Below the pieces are notes generated by a model. That model made no database searches, was not told where the DNA came from, and worked only from the letters and a program-made list of their open reading frames with translations. A DNA stretch of 64,000 nucleotides. It comes from Pseudoduganella namucuonensis (GTDB lineage Bacteria > Pseudomonadota > Gammaproteobacteria > Burkholderiales > Burkholderiaceae_D). The first letter of the stretch is position 1. Every line of letters starts with the position of its first letter. Shown here piece by piece: positions 22,323 through 32,764 of this stretch. The translations under genes and the position numbers were made by a program. The stretch lies in contig NZ_FPBO01000006.1 of the NCBI RefSeq assembly GCF_900116645.1, forward strand, positions 62,001-126,000, read 5' to 3'.

Positions 22323-24578
22323 ATGAAATTTCGTTTCCCGATCGTCATCATTGATGAGGATTTCCGCTCTGAGAACACGTCCGGCCTGGGCATCCGCGCC
22401 CTGGCCGCCGCGATGGAAAAGGAAGGCATGGAAGTGCTGGGCGTCACCAGCTACGGCGACCTGAGCCAGTTCGCGCAGCAGCAGTCGCGCGCCTCGGCCT
22501 TCGTGCTGTCCATCGACGACGAGGAATTCGGCGGCGGCACCGTGGAGGAGACCGACGTGGCGCTGAAGTCGCTGCGCGCCTTCGTCGAGGAGATCCGCTA
22601 CAAGAACGCCGACATCCCGATCTACCTGTACGGCGAGACGCGCACCTCGCGCCACATCCCGAACGACATCCTGCGCGAGCTGCACGGCTTCATCCACATG
22701 TTCGAGGACACGCCGGAATTCGTGGCGCGCCACATCATCCGCGAGGCCAAGTCCTACCTGGACGGCCTGTCGCCGCCCTTCTTCCGCGCGCTGGTGCACT
22801 ACGCCAACGACGGCTCCTATTCCTGGCACTGCCCCGGCCACTCGGGCGGCGTGGCCTTCCTGAAGTCGCCGATCGGCCAGATGTTCCACCAGTTCTTCGG
22901 CGAGAACATGCTGCGCGCCGACGTCTGCAACGCCGTCGAGGAACTGGGCCAGCTGCTGGACCACACCGGCCCGGTGGCCGCCTCCGAGCGCAACGCCGCC
23001 CGCATCTACAACGCCGACCACTGCTACTTCGTCACCAACGGCACCTCCACCTCGAACAAGATGGTGTGGCACTCGACGGTCGCCCCGGGCGACATCGTGG
23101 TGGTGGACCGCAACTGCCACAAGTCCATCCTGCACTCGATCATCATGTGCGGCGCGATCCCCGTGTTCCTGATGCCGACCCGCAACCACCTCGGCATCAT
23201 CGGCCCGATCCCGCTGGAGGAGTTCTCGATGGAGAGCATCCAGCGCAAGATCGACGCCAACCCGTTCGCGCGCGACGCCAAGAACAAGAAGCCGCGCATC
23301 CTGACCATCACCCAGTCGACCTACGACGGCGTGGTGTACAACGTCGAGACGCTGCGCGAAATGCTGGACGGTAAGATCGACACGCTGCACTTCGACGAGG
23401 CCTGGCTGCCGCACGCCACCTTCCACGATTTCTACAAGAACATGCACGCCATCGGCAAGGACCGTCCGCGCGCCAAGGAATCGATGATCTTCTCCACCCA
23501 GTCCACGCACAAGCTGCTGGCCGGCCTGTCGCAGGCCTCGCAGGTGCTGGTGCGCGAATCGGAATCGGTCAAGCTGGACAAGGACGCCTTCAACGAGGCC
23601 TACCTGATGCACACCTCCACCTCGCCGCAATACTCCATCATCGCCTCGTGCGACGTGGCCGCGGCCATGATGGAGGCGCCGGGCGGCACCGCGCTGGTCG
23701 AGGAATCGATCCTGGAGGCGCTGGACTTCCGCCGCGCGATGCGCAAGATCGACGAGGAATGGGGCAAGGACTGGTGGTTCAAGGTCTGGGGTCCGGACAC
23801 CTTCGCCGAGGAGGGCATCGGCAAGCAGGAGGACTGGATCTTCGGCGCAGACAGCAAGGAATGGCACGGCTTCGGCGACCTGGCGCCGGGCTTCAACATG
23901 CTGGACCCGATCAAGGCCACCATCGTCAACCCGGGCCTGTCGCTGGACGGCCAGTTCGGCGACTCCGGCATTCCGGCCTCGATCGTGACCAAGTACCTGG
24001 CCGAGCACGGCGTGATCGTGGAGAAGTGCGGCCTGTACTCCTTCTTCATCATGTTCACCATCGGCATCACCAAGGGCCGCTGGAACACGCTGCTGACGGC
24101 GCTGCAGCAGTTCAAGGACGACTACGACAAGAACGCGCCGATGTGGCGCATCCTGCCGGAGTTCTCGCAGGCCAACCCGCGCTACGAGCAGATGGGCCTG
24201 CGCGACCTGTGCCAGCAGATCCACGACTTCTACAAGGCCTACGACGTGGCGCGCCTGACGACGGAAATGTACCTGTCGGACATGATCCCGGCGATGAAGC
24301 CGTCGGACGCCTTCGCCAAGATGGCGCACCGCGAGATCGAGCGCGTGGCGATCGACGACCTGGAAGGACGCATCACGTCCATCCTGCTGACGCCGTATCC
24401 GCCGGGCATCCCGCTGCTGATCCCGGGCGAGCGCTTCAACAAGACCATCGTCGACTACCTGCGCTTCGCGCGCGACTTCAACGAGCGCTTCTCCGGCTTC
24501 GAGACGGACGTGCACGGCCTGGTCAAGCGCGAGGTGAACGGCAAGCGCGACTACTTCGTCGACTGCGTCCAGCAGTAA
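22323..24578 (+). CDS. pyridoxal-phosphate-dependent arginine/lysine/ornithine decarboxylase (fold type I, inducible type)
   Basis: The protein has 751 residues. The N-terminal wing/receiver-like domain (about 1-130, FPIVIIDEDFRSENTSGLG) is followed by the large PLP domain. Recognisable blocks are SWHCPGHSGGVAFLKSP, DRNCHKSILHS, LHFDEAWLPHA and the Schiff-base lysine in STQSTHKLLAGLSQAS. The C-terminal domain ends with PYPPGIPLLIPGERF. Length and the retained wing domain match the AdiA/LdcC/SpeF group, which consume protons in acid resistance or make polyamines. Substrate choice cannot be read safely, so no symbol is given. GGAGA lies five bases before the ATG. A T-rich leader precedes the gene and a strong terminator follows. 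Confidence 0.92.
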   Translation: MKFRFPIVIIDEDFRSENTSGLGIRALAAAMEKEGMEVLGVTSYGDLSQFAQQQSRASAFVLSIDDEEFGGGTVEETDVALKSLRAFVEEIRYKNADIPIYLYGETRTSRHIPNDILRELHGFIHMFEDTPEFVARHIIREAKSYLDGLSPPFFRALVHYANDGSYSWHCPGHSGGVAFLKSPIGQMFHQFFGENMLRADVCNAVEELGQLLDHTGPVAASERNAARIYNADHCYFVTNGTSTSNKMVWHSTVAPGDIVVVDRNCHKSILHSIIMCGAIPVFLMPTRNHLGIIGPIPLEEFSMESIQRKIDANPFARDAKNKKPRILTITQSTYDGVVYNVETLREMLDGKIDTLHFDEAWLPHATFHDFYKNMHAIGKDRPRAKESMIFSTQSTHKLLAGLSQASQVLVRESESVKLDKDAFNEAYLMHTSTSPQYSIIASCDVAAAMMEAPGGTALVEESILEALDFRRAMRKIDEEWGKDWWFKVWGPDTFAEEGIGKQEDWIFGADSKEWHGFGDLAPGFNMLDPIKATIVNPGLSLDGQFGDSGIPASIVTKYLAEHGVIVEKCGLYSFFIMFTIGITKGRWNTLLTALQQFKDDYDKNAPMWRILPEFSQANPRYEQMGLRDLCQQIHDFYKAYDVARLTTEMYLSDMIPAMKPSDAFAKMAHREIERVAIDDLEGRITSILLTPYPPGIPLLIPGERFNKTIVDYLRFARDFNERFSGFETDVHGLVKREVNGKRDYFVDCVQQ

Positions 24579-24615
24579 GCCTTTACCGGCCGGCCTCACG
24601 GGCGGGCCTTCCCGG

Positions 24616-24655
24616 AAATCCCCCGGCCCCGCGACGCGGCGCCGGGGGATTTTTC
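24616..24655 (+). terminator. strong Rho-independent terminator after the decarboxylase
   Basis: A perfect 12-base stem (AAATCCCCCGGC with GCCGGGGGATTT) encloses a short GC-rich loop and runs directly into a TTTTT tract. Confidence 0.85.
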
Positions 24656-24735
24656 ATTGGTCCGCCCTGTCCTTGGGCCTTTGCGCGCTTGCCCGCGCTC
24701 AAACGGCGCGGCACGGCGCGGCCTACATTGGTGCC

Positions 24736-26106
<1,371 letters not shown>

Positions 26107-26113
26107 CGCCCCG

Positions 26114-26839
26114 TCAACGCCCCATCAGCCGCAGCAGGTTCTCGCCCAGCACCAGGCGCTCGTCGGCCTCGGACAATCCCAGCAGCTTCACCTTCTCCAG
26201 CTCCAGCCCGGGATGCAGCCAGGGGCCGTCCGTGCCGAACAAGACCTTGTGCGCGCCGGCGCGCTGCACCGCCTGCTCCAGCAGGTCGAAGCGGCGCACG
26301 GCGGAGGTGTCGGTGTAGATGTTCTTGTGCCGGACCAGGTGGTCGATCAGCGCCAGCTGCGCGGCCCAGTCGTCGGCGAAGCTGCCCAGGTGCGGCAGGA
26401 TGAAGTTCACGTCCGGGTACTGCGCCGCCAGCAGCTCGGCCACCGCCACCTCGCCCACCGGGTCGTACAGCACCGGCACGCCGAAGTAGCGGGCCGCCGC
26501 GCACACCTCGCCGCTGATGCGCGCGTCGTGCCGGTGCACCTTGATGCCGGTGAAGCCGTACTGCTCCACCGCCGTGCGCACCAGGTCCGCGATCCGGCCC
26601 CGGTCGCGCCGCGTGTGGACGAAGGCGAAGCCGTAGAACTGGCCGGGCCGCGTCGAGACCAGGCGCGAGACCGCGCTGTTGGCCTCGGCGTAGTCCGAGT
26701 GGAAGGTGGCCAGCAGCACGGTGCGCGCGATGCCAGCCTCCTGCGCGCGGCGCAGGTAGCGGCCCAGCCCCGCGTCGCTGTCCCATGGGCCGGACAGGCC
26801 GTCGCCGGGGCCGGCGTGGCAATGGCAGTCGATGATCAT
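26114..26839 (-). CDS. amidohydrolase-2 family metal-dependent hydrolase, last gene of accessory operon
   Basis: The protein has 241 residues forming a TIM-barrel amidohydrolase. The N-terminal metal site is MIIDCHCHAG (HxH). GIKVHRHDARI provides the central strand with a Lys/His pair, ILPHLGSFADDW the next His, and VLFGTDGPWLHPG the final Asp. Relatives hydrolyse or decarboxylate small cyclic or aromatic compounds. Its place as the seventh gene of a tight operon, seven bases after the preceding stop, suggests that it acts in that pathway. The substrate is unknown. Its 3' end is only seven bases from the sigma-54 activator stop (convergent). Confidence 0.85.
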   Translation of the reverse strand: MIIDCHCHAGPGDGLSGPWDSDAGLGRYLRRAQEAGIARTVLLATFHSDYAEANSAVSRLVSTRPGQFYGFAFVHTRRDRGRIADLVRTAVEQYGFTGIKVHRHDARISGEVCAAARYFGVPVLYDPVGEVAVAELLAAQYPDVNFILPHLGSFADDWAAQLALIDHLVRHKNIYTDTSAVRRFDLLEQAVQRAGAHKVLFGTDGPWLHPGLELEKVKLLGLSEADERLVLGENLLRLMGR

Positions 26840-26846
26840 CGCGGCC

Positions 26847-28142
26847 TCAGAAGTCGATGGGCTGGATGCGGGCCGCGCGGCGCTGGCGCCAGCGGCCGCG
26901 GTAGGCCTCGTCCTCGGACTCCCGGGCCGGCGCCATGTGCGGCGCGTGGCACTGCACCGCCTGCATCAGCGCGTCGCGCATGGCGGCCGGGCTGCCGTCG
27001 CTCCGCGCCGCCAGCTGCCCGGCCGTGCCGGCGATGCGCACGATGCGCCGCGCCACCTCCAGGTCGCAGTCCTCCTGCGCCAGGCCGGCCATTTCCATCT
27101 CCACCTCCAGCGCCTTGGCCACCGCGCCGCCCAACGCGGAGCCCAGCGCCGTGCCAACGCCCGGTATCGGGATGAAGGAGCCCAGCGCGCCGCCCACCAT
27201 CGGCAGCGCCTTCTTCGCGATGCCCTTCAGCGCGCCGCCTATGGGCTTGGCGATCTTCTTGATGCCCTTCCATATCTTGCCCAGGAACTGGTCCAGCTCC
27301 GCCTCGCTGCTCACCGCCAGCAGTTCATAGGCCAGCTCCATTTCCTCCGCCTCGCTGAACATGGCCTCCTGCGCCAGGCCGAATTCCATCACCTCGAAGC
27401 CCCCCGCCGCCGTGTTGCGGCAGGACGCGCATTTGCAGTTTGTGCCGTACATGATTTCCTCCGTCGCTGGTTCCTCATTGCCGCCGGCGGACGGTTCGGC
27501 CCCGTCGTCCGCCGGCTCGTCCGGTTCAGCCGGTTCGTCCGCGCCATCCGGCGGCGGCTCGTCCGCCCGATACGCGCCGGCGCCCACGGGCCAGATGCCG
27601 TAGTACGGGCCGGGATAGGGCCATAGACCGGGCCACGGCCGCCGCCAGGTGCTCGGCCATGGCCGGGGCCAGGGCGGCGCCAGTCCAGGCCCGGGGCCCG
27701 GCCGCGGTCGCGGCCCGGGACCGCCGGGACGGCCCGGGCGGCCAAGGCTGCCCGGGCGCGCCAGCCCCACGCCGGCCCTGGGACCGCCCGCGCCGCCCGC
27801 GCGCCCCATCGACCCGGTTGCGCCCAGCCGTCCCGGCGCACCGGGGGCGGCTGGCCGGCCGGGAGGCCCCATGCGCCCGGCTGGCGCGGCGCGCGGCGCG
27901 GCCTGCGCGCGCGCGGGCCGCTGCATGCCGGCGCGCGGGGCCGCGGCCTTGCCCGCGGTTCTGCCTGCGGTTGCGCCGGCGGTCTTGCCCGCCATCTTGC
28001 CCACGGGCTTGCCGGCCGGCCTGCCCACCGACCTGCCCCCGCCGGGGCGGCCACCCCCGCCCCCGCGCACCGGGCGCATGCCGCGTTCGGACTCCATCTC
28101 GTCGCCGGACTCCAGCCCCAGTATTTCGAATTCCTCGCTCAT
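26847..28142 (-). CDS. Gly/Pro/Arg-rich protein fused in frame to an acidic/amphipathic paralogue (paralogue A)
   Basis: The open frame has 431 residues. The start (ATG 28142) overlaps the PLP-gene stop by four bases. Residues 1-25 are acidic (MSEEFEILGLESGDEMESER). About 25-230 is low complexity, with repeated R/K-P/G-A blocks, then Pro-Trp-Arg-rich and then Glu/Pro-rich. From Met231 a domain related to the proteins at 32765 and 33568 begins. It has CKCASC, the motif MELAYELLAVSSEAELDQFL, a cationic amphipathic stretch (KGIKKIAKPIGGALKGIAKK), a Gly-rich hydrophobic run, then EVARRIVRIAG, CHAP and a C-terminal RGRWRQRRAARI. A strong ribosome site sits directly before Met231, so a separate 201-residue product is likely. 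I do not recognise a named family, and the function is unknown. Confidence 0.75.
   Translation of the reverse strand: MSEEFEILGLESGDEMESERGMRPVRGGGGGRPGGGRSVGRPAGKPVGKMAGKTAGATAGRTAGKAAAPRAGMQRPARAQAAPRAAPAGRMGPPGRPAAPGAPGRLGATGSMGRAGGAGGPRAGVGLARPGSLGRPGRPGGPGPRPRPGPGPGLAPPWPRPWPSTWRRPWPGLWPYPGPYYGIWPVGAGAYRADEPPPDGADEPAEPDEPADDGAEPSAGGNEEPATEEIMYGTNCKCASCRNTAAGGFEVMEFGLAQEAMFSEAEEMELAYELLAVSSEAELDQFLGKIWKGIKKIAKPIGGALKGIAKKALPMVGGALGSFIPIPGVGTALGSALGGAVAKALEVEMEMAGLAQEDCDLEVARRIVRIAGTAGQLAARSDGSPAAMRDALMQAVQCHAPHMAPARESEDEAYRGRWRQRRAARIQPIDF
27453..27463 (-). promoter_or_regulatory. internal ribosome binding site before Met231 of the fused frame
   Basis: On the minus strand GGAGGAAATC lies immediately before the ATG at 27452. 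The downstream product (201 residues, starting MYGTNCKCASC) matches its two paralogues in size and start of homology. This suggests internal initiation or a recent fusion of two genes. Confidence 0.6.
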
Positions 28143-29179
28143 GATGCCTCCCTCAGATGATGGATAAGCAGCGCGACCACGTGGGCCACGTCGTAGGGCG
28201 CGTGGTCCGCCCGCAGCAGGAACGCCAGCGCCGGGCCGGCGCCGCTGCGCAGCGGCACCGCGTTGAGCGCCGCCGCCATCGCCGCCGCGTGGCCCTCGTC
28301 CAGCCCGCGCGCGGGCAGCGGCACCACCTGCACCGGGAAATCCCCGCCCAGGCAGGCGACGCCGGCTTCGGCCAGGCCGCCGCGGAACTGCCGCACCCGC
28401 GCCAGCAGCATGCCGCGCAGATGCTCGCCGCGCTCCTGGTTCTCGCGCAGCGCCTGCCGCGCGGCGGCGATGACGGCGGCCGACGGCGGACTGGCGTGCG
28501 CGCGGCTCGCGCTTTGCCGCTCGAAACGCGCCACCAGCTCCACCCCGCCGCCCAGCACCGCCAGCGGCGCGCCAAAGCCCTTGGCCAGCGAGGCGCCCAC
28601 CGCCACCGGCGCGCCCGCCAGCCCGTGCAGCCGCACCGAGCCCCCGCCCCGCTCGCCCAGCACGCCCAGCGCCTGCGTGTCGTCCAGCACCAGCAGGCCA
28701 CCGGCGCCGCGCGCGATGCCGGCGTAATCGGCCAGCGGCGGCGGGCGCCGGTCGCCGGGGCTGTAGCCGTCGGCCAGCACCACCGGTGACAGATCGCGCT
28801 CCCGGCACTCCCCGGCCAGGCGCGCCAGGCCGGCGCTGTCGCCGTGCCTGAACACCCGCGGCGCGGGACCCGCCTTGAACGCGCACGCCGCGCACAGCCT
28901 GGCGATCGGATAGGCGGCGCCGTCCACCAGCAGCGCGGTGCGGCCCCGCGCCAGCATCTCGAACAGGTCGAGGTAGAGGTGCAGCGTGGACGGCAGCAGC
29001 GTGGCGGCCTCGCAGCCCTGCAGCGCGGCCAGTTCCCGCGCCAACTCGGCCGCCCCGGGCGGCTCCTCCAGCGCCGCCGGCTTGCCCAGCGTGAGCGCGC
29101 CCCGGGCGCGGGCGTGCCGCATGCCCAGGTACAGCGCGCTGGCGAAATCGACGCACCGCGCGCCGTCCTCCGGCCTCAT
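28139..29179 (-). CDS. fold-type I PLP-dependent enzyme (aminotransferase class I/II, KBL/BioF-like)
   Basis: The protein has 346 residues. The cofactor site is readable as LLVLDDTQALGVLGERGGG (Asp that pairs with the pyridine nitrogen) and VGASLAKGFGAPLAVLGGG, with the Schiff-base Lys about 200. The DD..ALG..G block resembles the alpha-oxoamine synthase family (8-amino-7-oxononanoate synthase, 2-amino-3-ketobutyrate ligase), but the protein is about 40 residues shorter than those. The family position of the active His is Gln in DDTQ. It could join an acyl group to an amino acid or act as an aminotransferase. Four-base overlaps with both neighbours show tight coupling in the accessory operon. 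Confidence 0.8.
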   Translation of the reverse strand: MRPEDGARCVDFASALYLGMRHARARGALTLGKPAALEEPPGAAELARELAALQGCEAATLLPSTLHLYLDLFEMLARGRTALLVDGAAYPIARLCAACAFKAGPAPRVFRHGDSAGLARLAGECRERDLSPVVLADGYSPGDRRPPPLADYAGIARGAGGLLVLDDTQALGVLGERGGGSVRLHGLAGAPVAVGASLAKGFGAPLAVLGGGVELVARFERQSASRAHASPPSAAVIAAARQALRENQERGEHLRGMLLARVRQFRGGLAEAGVACLGGDFPVQVVPLPARGLDEGHAAAMAAALNAVPLRSGAGPALAFLLRADHAPYDVAHVVALLIHHLREAS

Positions 29180-31419
29180 GTCCGCAACTGCTGTGCGAGG
29201 CGCTGGCGCAGCAGGATCGACGGCAGCGTGGCGTCCGCGGTGGCGTCGGCGCTGTCGGCCGACAGGTCGATACCGGTCGCCGCGCGGTAGGCGTGGATGT
29301 AACCCTGCGCCTGCGGCCGCCAGAAGCGCGCCCAGTTGAAGGCCTGGGTCGATTCGTAGATGTCGCTCCAGTTGCCGTAGCGGATGGACAGCAGCAGCTG
29401 CTCGCCGAACATGGCCAGCGCGCGGAAATGCATCACGCTGGTGTCGGTCCAGTTCTGCAGCTTCTTCATCGCGTCCACCCGGTCCATCCACGGCTCGGGA
29501 TAGGCCACCATCACGCGCGTGGGCAGGAACTCGCGGAACTCCGGCCGCGCCAGCAGCCATTGCTGCATCAGCATCTCGATGCGCGCGGTCGAGGGCAGAT
29601 CGCCGAACTGGTTGTGCGCGCCCTGCGACAGGATCAGGTGCACCTCCTTGAGCGCGTTCAGCACGGGGAAGGCGTCGGCCTTGACGGTGGTGTCGTCGTC
29701 CTGCCGGTAGAAGGAGGTCAGCAGCCGCAGCAGGTGGTGGAAGGCCTCCAGGAACTTGGAGCGGCTGTCGGCGGGCCGGAAGTGCTGCACCGCCTTGCCG
29801 TCCAGCCGGATGCCGTAGTGGTGGTCGTACTCGTAGTTGCGGCGCACCACCGTCAGCCGGTGCTGCTCGTCCTGCGTGTAGCCCCACAGCAGGTTGTTCA
29901 GGGGCCGCAACGGATCGATCTCGATGTTGGCCAGCGGGTCCGGCCCCATGCCCGGCGCGCGCACGTTCTGGAAGCGCTGGGTGATGGCGTTCATGGTCTG
30001 CACCAGCATGCCCTCCTCCTGCCAGTACGACCAGATCAGCTCCAGCAGGCAGGGGTTCGACAGCCGCTCCTGGATGATGCCGAAGCACAGGTCGGCCTGC
30101 TGGCCCAGGTTGCCGATGTTGAGCGGAATGTCGGGCAGCTTGCGCCGGATCACGGCCAGGTAGGGCAAGGTCAGCGTGGTGCCGTCCACCTTCTCCAGGT
30201 AATCCTGCGCCAGCACGCTGGCCAGGTCGCCGCCGTTGGGGATGTCGCGCCGGTCCAGGTAGGCCGCGTCCTCGGCCGCGTTGAAGGCCAGCGGCAGGCT
30301 GAGGATGCCGCAGTTGACCATCACGAAGGCCTCGGTGGCCGCCTTCAGCACGCGGTAGGCGTCGCTGTCGTTGAAGGGCAGGAAGCGGCGCCCCTTCAGG
30401 CCCTGGAAGGCCGCGCCCTTGGTCAGGAAGCGCTGGCGCTCGAACTCGGGCGAGCCGGCGTTGCTGGCGTCGCAGAACAGCTGGTCCAGGAACTGCAGGT
30501 AGTTGGTGAAGGATAGCGCCTCGGTGCTGTTGCGGATCAGCGTCCACAGCGGCAGGTCCTCGGTCGGCTCGGTCTCCGTGCGCGTCAGCGAAACGCCGAC
30601 GTTGCCCGAGATCGGGCTGGGCGTGCGCTGGTCGACGTCGACCTCCCCCGCCACCCCCAGCGAGGCCATGGCGCCGGGCGACACCGCGCCCGCCAGCTCG
30701 TCCACCGTCAGCAAGGCGCCCGCCGAGTCGCGCGCCATCGGCAGCCCGGCGGCCGAGATCACGCCTCGCGGCGCCGCGCCGCCGATCGCGGCCGCGCGGC
30801 CGCGCCGCGCGAACAGGATCTGGCCGTCGAAGCGGTGCAGGCCCGCGTGGCGCAGCGCCGAGATGAAACGGTGCCCGTCCGCGCCGTAGGGCAGCCAGGG
30901 CGTGCGCGCCACCACGCGCAGCTGGGTCGCGTCCAGGCCGGCGTCGCCGTCCACGTGCACGTCGGCGATCGCCTTGTCGCCCACGAAGGCGCAATTCTGG
31001 TCGACCTCCTTGCAGTTGGTTTCGAACGTCATCTCGATCCGCGGCCGGAACGGAAAGTCGAAGCACACGCTTTCGGTGCAGCCGTTGCGCACCGAGGCGC
31101 ACTGGTAGTACAGCGCGTCCAGCCGCATCGGGACGATGTTGTCGTAGGCGGCGATGTAGGCGCCGGGGTCCAGCAGGTCGAACAGCGCCACGCCGTCGGC
31201 GTTGGTGAAGCCGGTGGCGGCCAGGTGCTCCTCGTCGGGCAGCCAGTTCTTCACCTCGTCCACATTGCAGGCCTGCATGCGCACGCCCTGCTGGTTGTAC
31301 GCGTGATACAGCTTGATGGCGGCGTTGACGACGGGGGTGCCGGTCAGCGTGTCGTGCACCGTCGCCTGGATCGCCCCGCGCAGGTCCGCCCGGGCCGCCG
31401 CGTTCTTGATGTTTGCCAT
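29176..31419 (-). CDS. large conserved-looking protein of unknown function with N-terminal Ig-like segment
   Basis: The protein has 747 residues. Residues about 10-110 look like a carboxypeptidase-regulatory/transthyretin-type beta sandwich (GAIQATVHDTLTGTPVVNAA ... GFTNADGVALFDLLDPGAYI). A Cys-containing block follows (YYQCASVRNGCTESVCFDF, then FETNCKEVDQNCAF). The remaining about 500 residues are mostly helical, with many aromatic and His residues (RRNYEYDHHYGIRLDGK). There is no signal peptide or membrane segment. I recognise no catalytic family. AAGGAG before the ATG supports the start. It lies between the metallopeptidase-like and PLP genes and overlaps the latter by four bases, so it is probably a core component of the operon. 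Confidence 0.78.
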   Translation of the reverse strand: MANIKNAAARADLRGAIQATVHDTLTGTPVVNAAIKLYHAYNQQGVRMQACNVDEVKNWLPDEEHLAATGFTNADGVALFDLLDPGAYIAAYDNIVPMRLDALYYQCASVRNGCTESVCFDFPFRPRIEMTFETNCKEVDQNCAFVGDKAIADVHVDGDAGLDATQLRVVARTPWLPYGADGHRFISALRHAGLHRFDGQILFARRGRAAAIGGAAPRGVISAAGLPMARDSAGALLTVDELAGAVSPGAMASLGVAGEVDVDQRTPSPISGNVGVSLTRTETEPTEDLPLWTLIRNSTEALSFTNYLQFLDQLFCDASNAGSPEFERQRFLTKGAAFQGLKGRRFLPFNDSDAYRVLKAATEAFVMVNCGILSLPLAFNAAEDAAYLDRRDIPNGGDLASVLAQDYLEKVDGTTLTLPYLAVIRRKLPDIPLNIGNLGQQADLCFGIIQERLSNPCLLELIWSYWQEEGMLVQTMNAITQRFQNVRAPGMGPDPLANIEIDPLRPLNNLLWGYTQDEQHRLTVVRRNYEYDHHYGIRLDGKAVQHFRPADSRSKFLEAFHHLLRLLTSFYRQDDDTTVKADAFPVLNALKEVHLILSQGAHNQFGDLPSTARIEMLMQQWLLARPEFREFLPTRVMVAYPEPWMDRVDAMKKLQNWTDTSVMHFRALAMFGEQLLLSIRYGNWSDIYESTQAFNWARFWRPQAQGYIHAYRAATGIDLSADSADATADATLPSILLRQRLAQQLRT

Positions 31420-31429
31420 GTCTTTCTCC

Positions 31430-32758
31430 TTAAGGGATTGCTACGGTGTTCGGGCGGCCCTGGCCGCGATGCGTCGCCGCGTCGCTGCACAGCGCGCTGA
31501 TATCGAGCGTGCTGCGCAGAGCCCAGTGCGTGAGCAGCCGGGCCAGCAGCACGCTTTCGTCCCCGGGCTCCAGGCGGCCGTCGGCGCGCGCCTGGCCCAG
31601 CACGGCGAACGCCAGCGCCGGCGCGGCCTCGTACATCTGTTGCGGCATGGCGCACCACAGCCGGAACAGGGCCGCCAGCCGGCGCGGCTGGCGCGCGCGC
31701 ACCGCCAGCGCCTCGGCCAGGGCCCGTCCGCGCAGCGCCGCCGGCCGGTGTCCCGCCACCAGCGCCGCCAGCGCCGGCATGCTGTCCTGCAGCTGCGCCA
31801 GCAACACCCGCTGCGGCGCGGCCAGGCCGTCCAGCGGGTAGAACGATTCCCACAGCGCGGCCAGGCGGCGCCATTGCGGATGCGGGAACAGCAGCGCGCC
31901 CATCGCGCAACTGAGCTTGACGCGTATCCACGGCGCCGGATGCGGATCGTCCGGGTTGATGCGGAACACGAACACGCGCGGCAGGCTGACCACGCCGATC
32001 AGCCCCAGCGTGGCCGCCACGCCCACCCGCGCCAGCGACCAGAAGTCGGCCACGATCTCGGAGATCCACCGCTCCCACAGGCGCCACACCACCGGCGGGC
32101 CGCTGGCGCCGCTCTGCATGGCCTGCAGCACCGGCCGCATCGAGTTCACCAGGTCCAGCAGCGCGGCGCCCTGGTGGCCCACCTCGTGCACCAGCGACGA
32201 GGCGATGCTGGTGCCCACCATGCGCTCGCGCGGCACCCGCACGATGGCCACAGGGTTGTCGCCGCCGCCCGGCAGGCGCGTGCGCGCGCGCCGGATGGCG
32301 GCGCCCGGCCCCCGGTCCAGGTAGCACACCACGGGCGGCGCCTCGTAATAGCCGCCGGGCAGCGCCAGCGCGTCCGCCGACACCACGTCCAGGCCGGACA
32401 GCCAGACCCCGTTCTCGTGCTCGCTGCGCTGCGTGATGACGTCGTTGAACAGGTCGAACTGCGTCAGCGCGGCGTTGAACTTCAGGCGCAGGAAGGTGAA
32501 GCGGCGCTGCGCCTCGGCCGCCGTCGCGCCGCGTGCCGCCGGTCCCCGCAGCCAGGCCAGGTAGCCCTCCACCATGCGTTGCAGATCGTGCCGGCCTTGC
32601 GCCAGGTGGGCCTCGATGGCCGCTTGGGCGCTCGGCAGCAGGGCCGCGGCGGGCACCATCGGCTCGATCAGCGCGAAGGGACGCACCCGCGCCAGGCGCG
32701 CCAGCAGGGCGCGCGCCTCCTGCGACAGCATCCACACGGCGTAAGTGCTGATGGCCAT
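31430..32758 (-). CDS. HEVGH zinc-metallopeptidase-like protein of the accessory operon
   Basis: The protein has 442 residues. SSLVHEVGHQGAALLDL carries an HExxH motif at about residues 191-195. Forty residues later WISEIVADFWSLARVG gives a candidate third ligand (ExxAD, Glu234), the arrangement seen in gluzincin-type peptidases. No signal peptide is evident and the protein is largely helical. It could mature or cut the small paralogous proteins encoded on either side, which is inference from context only. The start is six bases after the stop of paralogue B, and its own stop is ten bases ahead of the 747-residue gene. I do not recognise the family by name. Confidence 0.78.
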   Translation of the reverse strand: MAISTYAVWMLSQEARALLARLARVRPFALIEPMVPAAALLPSAQAAIEAHLAQGRHDLQRMVEGYLAWLRGPAARGATAAEAQRRFTFLRLKFNAALTQFDLFNDVITQRSEHENGVWLSGLDVVSADALALPGGYYEAPPVVCYLDRGPGAAIRRARTRLPGGGDNPVAIVRVPRERMVGTSIASSLVHEVGHQGAALLDLVNSMRPVLQAMQSGASGPPVVWRLWERWISEIVADFWSLARVGVAATLGLIGVVSLPRVFVFRINPDDPHPAPWIRVKLSCAMGALLFPHPQWRRLAALWESFYPLDGLAAPQRVLLAQLQDSMPALAALVAGHRPAALRGRALAEALAVRARQPRRLAALFRLWCAMPQQMYEAAPALAFAVLGQARADGRLEPGDESVLLARLLTHWALRSTLDISALCSDAATHRGQGRPNTVAIP

Positions 32759-32764
32759 GGCGGT

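Noticed and set aside
28139..31102. A 987-codon frame that would fuse a long N-terminal extension onto the PLP enzyme
   Set aside because: The upstream two thirds is the shifted frame of the 747-residue gene and has no protein-like composition. The PLP fold starts at MRPEDGARCVDF with an ATGA overlap.
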